Positions 22,450-32,506 of a DNA stretch of 64,000 nucleotides are shown piece after piece. The position numbers and the translations under genes were made by a program. The notes under the pieces are model-generated. The model did not search any database, was not told where the DNA came from, and saw only the letters and a program-made list of their open reading frames with translations. This DNA is from Undaria pinnatifida (lineage: Eukaryota > Sar > Phaeophyceae > Laminariales > Alariaceae): NCBI GenBank assembly GCA_012845835.1, contig JABAKD010000004.1, positions 12,463,022-12,527,021 of the forward strand, given 5' to 3'. Every line of letters starts with the position of its first letter. Position 1 is the stretch's first letter.

Positions 22450-24240
22450 ATTTTGCGTAGAAGCTCATGAAAGCTTCTGTGGAAGCTTTCACCGCTTTCA
22501 TGGGAAGCTTCCATGGAAGATATGGAAGATATGAAAGCTTCGACGGAAGTAACTTTCACGGTGGAAGCATCCACGAAAGCTTCCACGAAAGCTTTCATGG
22601 AAGTAACTTTAACGAAAGCTTCCATGAACGTTTTCATGGAAGTAATGGAAGCTTTGGCGGACGTTATTGAAGCTTTCATGGAAGTGACTTCCACGGAAGC
22701 TTTCATGGAAGATATGGAATACATAAAAGCTTTCACGGACGTAACTCCCACGGGAGCTTCTACGAAAGCTTCCACGAAAGCTTCAATGGAAGTTACTTCC
22801 ACGAAAGCTTCAATGGAAGTTACTTCCACGAAAGCTTTCGCGGAAGCTTTCATGGAAGTAATGGAAGCTTTTGCGGAAGTTAAGGAAGCTTTCATGCAAG
22901 TCACTTTCACGGAAGCTTCATGGAAGCTTCCGTGAAAGCTTCCATGGAATATATGGAAGATATGAAAGCTTCCACGGAAGTAACTTCAACGGGAGCTTCC
23001 ACGAAAGCTTCCACGAAAGCTTTCTTCCACGGGAGCTTCCACGAAAGCTTTCATGGAATTAACTTTAACGAAAGCTTTCATGGAAGTAACTTCCACGAAA
23101 ACTTCCATGAACATTTTCATGGAAGTAATGGAAGCTTTCGCGGACGTTATGGAAGATTTTATGGAAATGACTTCCACGGAAGCTTCCATGGAAGATATGG
23201 AAGATATGAAAGCTTGCACCCAGGTAACTCCCACGGGAGCTTCCACGAAAGCTTCCACGAAAGCTTCCATGGAAGTAACTTCCACGAAAGCGTCTGCGGA
23301 AGCTTTCATGGAAGTAACGGAAGCTTTTGCCGAAGTTATGGAAGATTTCATGCAAGTAACTTCCACGGAAGCTTTCATGGAAGCTTCCGTGGAAGCTTCC
23401 ATGGAAGATATGGAAGATATGAAAGCTTCCACGGAAGTAACTTCAACGAGAGCTTCCACGAAAGCTTCCACGAAAGCTTCCACGAAAGCTTTCCATGGAA
23501 GTAACTTCCCCGAAATCTACCACGGAAGCTTTCATGGAAGTAATGGAAGCTTTCGCGGAAGTTGTGGAAGCTTTTATGGAAGTAACTTCCACGGAAGTCC
23601 TCATGGAAGCTTTCGTGGAAGCTTCCATGGAAGATATGGAAGATATGAAAGCTTCCACGGAAGTAGCTTCCACGGAAGCTTTCATAGGAGCTTCCGTAAG
23701 CTTCCGTGGAAGCTTCCATAGAAGATATGGAAGATATGAAAGCTTCCGTGGAAGTAAATTCTACGGGAGCTTCCACGAAAGCTTCCACGAAAGATTCCAT
23801 GGAAGTAGTGGAAGCTTTCGTGGAAGTAATGGAAGTTTCCATGGAAGTAGCATGGAAGCTTAGGGTTAGGGTTAGGGTTAGGGTTAGGGTTAGGGTTAGG
23901 CTGCTTCCGTGGAAGCTTCCGTGAAAGCTTTCATGGAAGCTTCCGTGAAAGTTGTTTCCGTGAAAGTTGCTTCCGTGGAAGTTGCTCCCGTGGCAGCTTT
24001 CATAGGAGCTTCCGTGGAAGTTGCTTCCGTGAAAGCTTTCATGGAAGCTTCCGTGGGAGTCGCTTCTGTGGAAGCTTCCGTGGAAGTTGCTTCCGTGGAA
24101 TATTCCGTGGAAGCTGCTTCCGTGGAAGCTTTCATGGAAGCTTCCGTGGAAGTTGCTTCCGTGGGAGCTTCCGTGGAATCTTTCATGGAAGCGATGGAAG
24201 CTTCCGTGGAAGTCGTGGAAGCTTCCATGTAAGCTTTCAC
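22450..24240. repeat. GAAGCTTCC minisatellite, stop-free in several frames
   Basis: About 1.8 kb consists of short interlocking palindromic words (GAAGCTTC, TTCCATGGAA, TTCCACGAAAGC, GAAGTAAC) in varying order. Long frames on both strands result, with translations such as ESFHGSFHGSNFH or ASTKASMEVTSTKAS. These are low-complexity products of the repeat and not proteins I would call. The form TTCCACG predominates up to about 23690 and its complement TTCCGTG predominates after about 23900, so the array changes orientation around the telomere-like tract at 23860. Confidence 0.9.
23860..23900 (+). repeat. Interstitial telomere repeat (TTAGGG)6.8
   Basis: Forty-one bases of perfect TTAGGG repeats lie inside the GAAGCTTCC minisatellite. 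TTAGGG is the telomere repeat of many animals, fungi and of Ectocarpus. The tract may come from telomerase-mediated break repair or fusion with telomeric DNA. Confidence 0.95.
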
Positions 24241-25511
24241 GACCTTCCACCAACAATGCAGATAGTGCAGGTGGACCGGATGGTGGTGATCGTACCTTCT
24301 GCTCCAACGAGCACGTGGTGACCACACACCGATATTCCGGCTGTATCTTCGCCCGGACAAGCGTTACGAGTTTTCATTGTGGCACTACTATGTGTGTACG
24401 TATCTTAGGCGCACATCGGTGCTGTCGTTAATGCTGGTCGTTGCACTGCTGTTCTCCGATTCGAGGTCGCCCCTGTTGTGTCACGTGGTATGCACTATCC
24501 GAAATCAAGTCTGCGTGAATATTTGGGTCGGTACGACAGCAATGTTGACCACAGATGTGTATCTTACTGATACACTGCAGTTCCACGTTCGGTACTTGCA
24601 TGATAATGATGCCGGTCCTATACAGCTGTTTGTGATACACCTGTGCCTGTGCAAGTATGGGACGCACTCTCTGCGGTTGGCGGTACTGGTACGTCCTGCT
24701 GCAACGAAAACGTGGTTACCACATGCATGTGCTGGCTGCATTTTTGTCCAGACAAGGGCTACGAGTACGAGTATTGATGGTGGCAATAATGATACATAGG
24801 CGCACGCGCTGATAGTACTGTTTGCTTCACTGCTGTTCTCCTGTTTGACGTTGCCCTGGCTATCTCACGTAGCTTGCACCGTCCGACAAGATGTCTACGT
24901 TCAGTTTTGTGCCGGTAAAGCAGTGCCGTCCGCAGATGTTTATCTTGTTTTTCCACTGCTGTTCTACGTATTTGTGTGAAAATGGTACCGATCCTACTGC
25001 TGTTTGTGTGGTACGTCTACGCCCGTGCAAGTGTGGGAGTCTCCACCTACTCTGCGATTGGCGGTGCTTGTTTACGTGGAAACCACGCCTACGCGCCAGC
25101 CGTTATTTTGTCCGGACCAGCGCCAGTGGCAACACGTGTCTTAGTTGCACACTGACCCTTCCGTTACTGCAGTATCTGCCTGCACGGCTGTGTGCACGAC
25201 TGCCAGTACGAACATACGCCTGTACTGTTGATTGACTGTTTCCCGCGTTCTCCCCATCGTTTTCCAACGCAACAGGTAAATCTCGCTATAGGTTGCACCG
25301 GCTGAGCGGCGCGCCGGAGAAGGAGTTCAAGAGACAATGCTGCGAAGGAGGTAGCGTGGCACGTAGGGAATGGATGGCATCGACTGTCCTGAGCGATCGA
25401 GACTAGCGGATCATCTCGCGTGCATGGTTTCGGCGTGATGAGAGGCCGGGAAAGAAGTTCGCAGCACGGAGGTTTTATCTCGGGCATCGTATCACCGAGC
25501 TGATAGCCAGA

Positions 25512-27936
25512 GTGCAGGCGGACGCGGTACTCATCTCCCGTCTTCGGAAATATCCATTGGGGGGCATCACCGAGTTGCTCCATGCCGACGACGAGTGCGC
25601 TGCTGGCGAGGGAGGTGGCATGGACGCGGAGGCGGGTGTGCACCTCGCGGGCGCCGATGCACTCCCGCCGGGGGCCAGTGCCACACAGCACAATAGGTTG
25701 TTATGTGAAACGATGTCGATCATGGAGGTGGTGCAACAACAACGCGACCGGGATCTTCTCCAACTGAGCGAGCTCGAAGATGCCAGCGAGTGGCCGACAC
25801 ACGGAAGCCACCGCGTCGCTCGCCACCCAGAAAGCAGTAGAAGCAAAGGTGTTCAAGCACATGGACGAAGCCTCGCGCGTTCGGTTACGGTTTTCGCTTC
25901 TGGAGATCGCCGAAGGTGTCGCGTCTATGATGGATCTAACGTAGAAGCCGAGGACGATTCTCGCGTGGGTCCGCAAGTTTCGGAAGCTTGACGGCTATCT
26001 TAAGCGTGACGGTCGAGGTCTGCACGAGAGGGGGTGGATCATGTCCGAGGAAGACTTGGTGCTTAAGCTGTTGAAGTGGCTGAAGAGCCTCAAGCGCGTC
26101 TCGGTCAGGAAGGCTCGCGAGTACATCAACAACGTGCTGCTCGCAAGGGAAGGAAGGAACCTGATGTTGGAGAAGTACGGCCTGACTCTGCCCATCTCCA
26201 CGTCCACGACCCACTCATGGCTGATAAACTCGGCTGCAAATACGACCGCGCGCACCACTACACGGATGCGCACGAGAGGAAGGATGTCGTGGAAAACAGT
26301 GGGTGATACGTGAGGGAGAAGCGCCGGTTGGCTCTGCGGCAATCATGCTGGAAGAAAGGGGACTGGGATTCGCTGACGCCAGTGGAGCAGGCCGAATTCG
26401 AGAGGCTGATGAAGGAGGGCGATGAAACGTTCTTCACGGAGGTGTACAAGTTCGAGAGCGGCGGGACGGAGTACGTCGAGTTCCACGTCGACTTCAAGGG
26501 CGACAAATCGAACGAGAAGTACGATTATCTCCGTAAAGATTTGGGCGAGGAGGGTGGCTGGCGCAGCGTCCGCTTTGACTCAGCTGCGGGCACGCCCTGC
26601 GCGTATTTCCACGAACCCGACGTGTGTAAATTCGACAAGCCGGTGTATCACACTGGGCAGGACGATATAATCTACGAGGCGTTCGCACGCGAGGGAAACG
26701 AGTGGGTAATGAGGGGAGTGAGGGGATTAAGGAAAAGGGCGGAAGGGCCGGGGGAGATGGTGTCCGCGTTCCAGGATGAGCGGCTTGGTTTCGGCATTCT
26801 GCTTTCGGCGGCCTACCTCGTGACCGTGAACGAGCTTCGCAGACTCGAGTAGCGCCCAAGCTTGAAGGAGAGTCCAGGGACTCGCCTTCTTGTGCACGAC
26901 AAGAACAAGGAAGGGTATTGGGAGCACGCCCAGTTCGAGGAGCAAGTAGTGGACGTGATGGACGTACTCGAAGCGCTCTACCCATGCTACCAGTTGATGA
27001 TTGAGGTCGACCACTCAGCAGGGCATGCCAAGTACCGCGAGAACGGTTTGCATGTGAGGAATATGAACGTGAGGTTCGGGGGCAGGCAGAGGGCGCTCGC
27101 TGCGGGATACCATTATGGTCGAGGGGTGCTTGGGTCTGTGGGGGGCGAAGATATATACCTCAACCGCGACGTGTGGAGCACACAGTTCATCGAAGGGGTG
27201 ACGACGAGGACGGTGGACATGAAGCCTGAGTCGGCCGAGACACCGACCATGTCATTTCCCCTGAATGCCCCGCCCCCGTTCTACGCTTGTGACGCCCCCA
27301 GATCGGACGTGATGAGGAGGAAGGTTCGAGACAAGCAGACCAAGCGTCCCCCGCAGGAGGCAGATGGGGGAGGAAGCGTTGGAACTGGGTTAGAGATGGG
27401 CGTAATCCAAGAAGGGTGAGCTGAAAAGGCCAAGGGGAGGAAGTAGGTGCTCTGGGAGCGCGGGTGGTTTATCGAAGGAATGTCGACGATGGCGACCGTT
27501 GCGCTCGAGATGAACATCGCCACGGTTCTCGGCAACCTGCCCGACTTCAAGAACGAATAGCAAGCGCGGCAGCACTTGGTGGAGAGCCGTGGGCACATCC
27601 TGCTGCTCTCCCCGAAATTTCACCTGGAGCTGGCAGGGGTGGGGATCGAGTACTCTTGGGGGATGTCTAAACAGAAACATCGGCGGGAGATCAACGACAA
27701 AGTCCCGAAGCACCTTCACTGAAACATGATTGCATCGATGTGCATGGACACAATCCTGACGGTCCAGCGCGTACGCCGCTTCGCCCGGCGCACGCGAGAC
27801 TACTGCCGGGCGTACCTTGCGATTGAAAAAAGGCGGTGACATCGAGTCCAAGGACATGATCGAGAAGATTAAAAAGAAATGCAAAGCGCACCGCAATATC
27901 CTTGACATGGAACCTGGCTACATCGACAAGCAGTAG
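25512..27936 (+). pseudogene. DDE transposase, IS630/Tc1-like algal/fungal family
   Basis: The reading frame passes through 25512-25800, 25786-26222, 26218-27830 and a last shifted piece to 27936. The N-terminal part has a helix-turn-helix-like segment (FSLLEIAEGVASMMDLT, TILAWVRKFRKLDG; 25880-25990). Then come VRKAREYINNVLL, YDRAHHYTDAHERKDVVEN, MVSAFQDE (26757), ESPGTRLLVHDKNKEGYWE, IEVDHSAGHAKY (27001-27036, carrying a presumed catalytic Asp), LVESRGHILLLSPKFHLELA, GIEYSWGMSK (27646, presumed catalytic Glu) and RVRRFARRTRDYCRAY. Stops lie at about 25940, 26304, 26850, 27417, 27444, 27558 and 27719. It would cut the transposon ends. The similarity is from memory of a widespread algal and fungal transposase family. 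Confidence 0.75.
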
Positions 27937-29447
27937 TACCCTTGACCCACCAGCTGGCCATTCGTAGACTGCCCGTTTTGTGTTAGCTCTTTGTCTCTCT
28001 GGGTTTATTGTTTTTTCTGGTATTTTTGTGTCGTCCTTCTGTTTGTGCACCAGCTGGGCATACGGCCGATCGTACCACCCAACGGCAACCTTGTTCTCTT
28101 GGGACTTGGTCTGCTCTCCTAATGGATTCTCGTTTTTCGGTCAATTTGAACTTCATTTGTTTCTTTTGCTTTTTTGTTTGTGTTCGTTGCTTATTATTTC
28201 GGGTGTAGGTGTGTACCATGGATATGCTCCTGTTTTTATTTGAATTGCAAGTGATACGGGATGGTGTGCTTATTCCACAGACTGTTTGTTATAGGACAGT
28301 CCCCTTGCGTACTGATACTACCTTGCGCGCCCTTATGATTTTGTACTTGTGTTCTTTCATCGAGACGCTTTTGAACCTATACCAGGTATTGTAAAGTACC
28401 ACGGGGTAGATTTCAGTCAAGTACGTGAGGTAATGTGATAGCATCATCATCATCATCAGTACCACTCGTAGGAGAAAGTCTCGTATTGATAGCAAAGTAC
28501 CGTTGATACGGAGGGGTAGAAATGGGAGGAATCAGTAGAAGTATCGCGCTGGGCGATTTTGTTCGTTACGATCCACGCCGATATATGGCGCCCTAGTACC
28601 ACTGAAATACTGCACGCGTTATATTATATCACCATGAATGGCAACACATCATTTTGGGTCGCCTTTTATCACGAGCAATTAAACCGCATTGCTCGGGAGC
28701 TCAATACTTGTCTACGAGGTACGGACGAGTACTCGCGGCGTCGCAGTACTACGTGCTGCAGAGGTCGTCCGTAATCGACAATCTTTATCCCCGGCGTAGG
28801 GTGGATCACGGGAAGATTGTTCTCGGTACCCGGCGAGGGACCATTAGGCGGAGGAGAAGATAAAAAGATAGAATATCTATTAAAGTACCGGAGTCCCGGA
28901 GGCCACTCTGAACATGCACACCCGAAGAAATAGTAGACTGAGTGACAGCAGTAGTACCAGTACACTGCGCCAAAGGGGGCTCAACTCGAACATATCGAAG
29001 ACTGGGACGCCAATCATATCAATAGTTCTACTCTACCATCTCCGTAGATTCTATGCAGTCATACACATCATACATCACACTTGCGCGCAGGCATAAACCA
29101 ATACATAAACCAACAGTACGCCTTCCCGTCAGAATACGCCCGAAAAGACGGACCCGATAAACCGCGATGCTCCGCCAATTTTGTGAAGTTCAATCTGAAA
29201 ATTTAACGTCGTATTTGAACCGCATGTGCACACAAACGGAAAGCCTGCCGTTCTTTTTTCGTTTTTTCCGAAAGTTATGCCCATTTTTGTATTTTTTCGG
29301 ACCTTTACATTGGTCATAACTCTCGCACAAAAAACAAAAAATGGCAGGCTTTCCAATTGTTGATTGATGCACTATCAATATTGTGTAAAATTCACGTCAA
29401 AATTCGTAATATTGAGCGGGGCATAGCCAATCCACGGCTCTTGCCCC
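27937..29447. other. Right interior of the DNA transposon, no gene
   Basis: This ~1.5 kb is AT-richer than the transposase. It holds short frames only, a CAT-repeat at 28443-28460 and no recognised domain. It ends in the right terminal inverted repeat. Confidence 0.4.
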
Positions 29448-29469
29448 TTTTAGGCTGGCCCAGCTCGTA
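29448..29469 (-). repeat. Right terminal inverted repeat of DNA transposon with TA
   Basis: TTTTAGGCTGGCCCAGCTCG (29448-29467) is the exact reverse complement of 21461-21480 and is followed by the TA target duplicate at 29468-29469. Inside the element the two ends diverge at once. Confidence 0.9.
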
Positions 29470-30720
29470 GCTCCCTGAGAAAATGGTGCCGTGCGTCTAT
29501 GTGCTTTGAGTTCGAGTTTACTACTGGGTTCTTCGCCAGCTCAACAGCGCCCTCATTGTCCTCGAACACCGGTATGCACGGCATGGCCGAACCTGCCGCA
29601 AAAATAACGCTTCTTTAATCACGTCTGCAAGCGCTACATACTCTGCGTCCGTAGTAGAAAGTGTGACGCATTTCTGTGTCCTGGAAAACCAAGATACGCA
29701 ACCACCTCCACACATCCCTAACCCCCCCCGGAACTGACCTCCTGTCAGCCGCCACACTTGCTGCGTAGTCTGCATCAGCAAACACCTGCAGGCTCAGCCC
29801 CGCTGGTGTACCTCTCTGAAAAGTGATACCGAATGAGCTAGTCCGTCTCACATACCCTAAAATAGCAAACGCTGCCCTCCAGTGAACTACCTCTGGCGCA
29901 GCGTACTGCGTTAGAAATGTCTGGCCGAGTCTGGGTTGACAACCACATTATTGATCCGACCAATTCACGAAACGGCCAGTTTCCTGGTGGATCGTCCTTG
30001 TCGAACTTCGCAAGTTTCGTGCCAACCGGGAGTGCAACATTCTTGCCAAACTCTATCCCGTATTCTTTCGCCAATTGTTCAGCGAATGTCCGCTGGGAAA
30101 TCTTCAACACTCCCTTCTCCTTGTCCTTCTCGTAAAAATACCCCAAATATGAATCCTCCCAGATTTTTTACCGGAACCATTTGATCCACATCCCTGCCAA
30201 ACTGGTCACATCTTTTCTTCTCCGCCACGGCAAATATGTAGTCGACATGTTCCACTATAGTCATCGCTACACGCCCTACCTCCATCAACCGAAAACACAT
30301 GCATCAGCAAGGCAGTGCACGAATCCCAAACTCAATAAGCACCTAGTATGAAATGCGTGCCATTGCCTCGATGCTTGCTTCAACCAATACGAGCTCTTCT
30401 TCAGTCTTACTGTCTTCCCCGACATCCTACCGCAACCCTGAGGCAAATACATGCAAACGTTTTCCTCAAGTCGGACTGCACTAAAGCCTCCTCAATATCA
30501 AAATGGCACAAGTCAAGATCCAGTTCGCACGTCATTGCTGTCAACAACCGAACACTCGACACAGCAACAGTGGGCGCAAGCAATTATCCAAAATCAATAT
30601 TCATTCTCTGCTCACCACCCCCGCTACAAGTTTCGATTTGGTTTTCGTGGGCCAACCGTACTCGTCAGCCTTCCAATCCAAGAATAACACCACATTTATG
30701 TAGGTTGATAAGCCGGCTCA
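29470..30720 (-). pseudogene. Copia reverse transcriptase/RNase H, HVDY in place of HVDD
   Basis: Read on the minus strand from about 30690: TKTKSKLVA, FAPTV-like LLAPTVAVSSVRLL, CELDLDLCHFDIEEALVQSD, then shifted frames to SSYWLKQASRQWH and VEHVDYIFAVAEKKRCDQFG. The second Asp of the catalytic VDD is Tyr (30239-30241). The frame 30146-29838 carries GVLKISQRTFAEQLAKEYGI and ELVGSIMWLSTQTRPDISNA. RNase H follows with FADADYA, SRTQKCVTLSTTDAEYVALA and SKHIDARHHFLREL, where the inserted transposon cuts in at 29469. Frameshifts occur near 30450, 30290, 29850 and 29700. Confidence 0.85.
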
Positions 30721-31651
30721 AACGTTCCCGTAGCCAGCTGCTCATGAATGATGAGCGTGCTCCGATCGCATAGCCCCCTGGTGTTTCCTTGGTACCTTGA
30801 GGTCAAAGACGTCTGTAGGGCGGCCGCTGGGCGCCCAATGTCACGTCCATGTCCTCCCGAGTGGCAGACCACCGGGGCAACCGGTAGTTTGTAAAGCATG
30901 AAATGCCAGATTTATTACAAAGGGGAAAAAAACGAGCTCCGGTGTCGATGCCCAGACCCAACCGGCTATCGCTCACGCACGATGGGTTCGAAGCCCGCGC
31001 GTAGATCTATTCGTGACGCTGGCCTTGGGAAAACACGAGGCCCAGGGGCCCCTTGACGCGATCTGAAAGGGGAATCGAGAAAGACGGAATTCACGAGAGA
31101 TGAGGCGGCAACAAGTTGAAAATTGAGAGGGGGACAATAGTTAGAGGCAGTGTGTGAACGAGGTGTGTGCATGGCTTCGGAAGTGAACGAACAGTGCGTA
31201 CATAAAGCGAATTGCTGAATCTCTACGGGCAATAGAATGAACTGCAGTAGTTCTAGATACCGCGCGAAAATCTTGTTGTGTCTACGGCCTTCCAGGCGTT
31301 CCAGAAAGGCATTGCGTTGTAGCTGCAATAAAATAATGTAAACGCATGCAGGTCGTTTCTGTCATCGGTACTGAATGCAGTAAAACGTACTTCATTCCCT
31401 ACTATTTACTCCACATTCAGTGAGAGCCGAGTAAACTCTCCTGATGAACGAAAATTATCACCCTTTCATTCTCCTTTCTCGCACGAGGCCTCGTAACGCA
31501 AGGAAAATTAATATACCTGGTATGGTCGTAAATATCGGACGCTCTTTACGTAACGAGAGGAACAACCCTGAGATCCGCCAACGTGGTGCTATCGTGCGGG
31601 CATAAACTGCCATTATGGTCGTTTAGTTGTTCGCTTATGCGCTTTACTCAC
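30721..31651. other. No gene recognised; possible 3' part of Root_cap-like gene
   Basis: The minus-strand frame 31328-30966 (120 residues) has no recognised domain. ATTTTATTGCAG ending at about 31323 on the minus strand would be a good 3' splice site and could open the exon after 31652, but the following reading frame is not recognisable. A GGGTTCGAAGCCC at about 30983 resembles a tRNA T-loop but no cloverleaf forms. Confidence 0.3.
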
Positions 31652-32506
31652 AGTCTTCCTGAATGCCGCGAATGGCACCCATGCCTTGCATGATGGGTGC
31701 GCCGTTATCGTTTACGGTGGGCACAAACGTTTCGCCGAGGATGCCTGTGGTATCGGGGCTCATGTCAATATGATCGATAGCCAAGTTCATTTGCCAGGTC
31801 AAGTGGTCCGGAAGGTCGAACTGGTCGGTGGGATCGCGCATCGGGAGTTGGTGCAGCCTGCCGTGGCTCAAGCGAAGTTTAGCTGTAGGGGTCACGATTT
31901 GGAAGGATGCGTGCTCAGACTCATGAGCGAGCAGGCCAACACTATCGTCTGCCGTAGCACGAGCCACGTATTCCTCGCATTCCGCTTTATTGGTTGCGGT
32001 GGGGTCGCCGAGAACCCAGTCCGACATGTCCACCAGGGTGTTCGACAAACTCTGTTTTCGACCGGACTGAGCAGCAGCTTCAAGCTTCTTCCGCTCCCAG
32101 TACTTCTCGAACCCAAAGGAGCGGCACGCCCCGGGAAGGTTGACGGCGGCGATTGCAATATCTGGGGCCACGGTAAGCTCGCCGGGAGAATGCATTATCT
32201 TTTTTCCGTCGGCGACCACGTTTAAGGCTCCGTCGGCGAGGCAGGGGGACAGTCCCGTGCGACAGGAACTTTGTAGACTGTGCGGGTTGGCAACGGTTAT
32301 GACGACGGTGTGGGCAAGGCCGTCCGCATCTGTCGTGACGATGGAAATTCCGGTGATGTAGGTGACCTCGGGCACAGAAGGGATAGGAGCGGTAACGCGC
32401 ATGTTGAGTTGCAGGTACGGAAGGTCCGACACGACGGCGTACCACGCACCATCTTCGCCCACAAAGTCGAATTTCTGCCCGCGGAAGCCGGTCATGTGCG
32501 GGTCAC
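31652..32506 (-). CDS. Internal exon of Root_cap-like protein
   Basis: An 855-nt open exon (285 codons, no stop) is bounded on the minus strand by a pyrimidine-rich acceptor (CTCCCACCCCCTGTCGCTCTC, shortened; ends CGAAG) and by the donor GTGAGTAA at 31651. Both splice junctions are phase 1, so the exon is symmetric. It begins with DPHMTGFRGQKFDFVGEDGA and contains LPYLQLNMRVTAPIPS, CRSFGFEKYWERKK, SEHASFQIVTPTAKLRLSHG, GRLHQLPMRDPTDQFDLPDH and GILGETFVP near the end. These resemble Root_cap-domain (PF06830-like) extracellular proteins found in plants and stramenopile algae. The in-frame ATG at 32495 is internal to the DPHM motif, so it is not the start. Neighbouring exons were not identified. 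Function is unknown; a secreted or cell-surface role is inferred. Confidence 0.65.

Larger units (their letters stand above)
22187..25140 (+). repeat. 345-390-bp internal repeat, first copy interrupted
   Basis: Three diverged copies of one unit are recognisable: 24431-24815, 24816-25140, and a first copy split into 22187-22445 and 24245-24430. Shared landmarks are GCTGTTCTCC, CCCTGTTGTGTCACG, GTCGGTACG, CTGTTTGTGTG, TGGTTACCAC and GGACAAG-GTTACGAGT. The split copy is interrupted exactly by the GAAGCTTCC minisatellite, which shows where the minisatellite expanded. Confidence 0.65.
21461..29467 (+). mobile_element. 8.0-kb DNA transposon (Tc1/IS630-like) inserted in copia pol
   Basis: The boundaries are defined by perfect 20-bp terminal inverted repeats and flanking TA dinucleotides. 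They are confirmed by restoration of the copia reading frame when the element and one TA are removed. It carries a plus-strand transposase pseudogene (25512-27936) whose motifs fit the IS630/Tc1 type, and TA targets are typical of that superfamily. The size is large for the family because the interior holds a 1.8-kb minisatellite and 345-390-bp repeats. The transposase has stops and frameshifts, so this copy is not autonomous. Confidence 0.88.
21351..30720 (-). mobile_element. Copia pol remnant split by a DNA transposon
   Basis: A minus-strand copia pol runs from about 30720 (reverse transcriptase) down to 29470 and resumes at 21458-21351 (RNase H C-terminus). The intervening 8.0 kb is a foreign insertion. 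Gag, protease and integrase are absent upstream of 30720, so the element is also 5' truncated or diverged. The 3' flank is the C-rich/AT-rich repeat pair. Confidence 0.8.

Noticed and set aside
22107-24325. Long frames of FHGSFHESFHGS or ASTKASMEVTS type
   Set aside because: They come from stop-free palindromic words on both strands, so they are not evidence of a gene.
30960-31040. tRNA-like GGGTTCGAAGCCC
   Set aside because: No acceptor, D or anticodon stems could be formed around it.
32493-32495. ATG at 32495 as start of the Root_cap-like protein
   Set aside because: The conserved DPH precedes it in frame and a good 3' splice site sits just upstream, so it is an internal Met.
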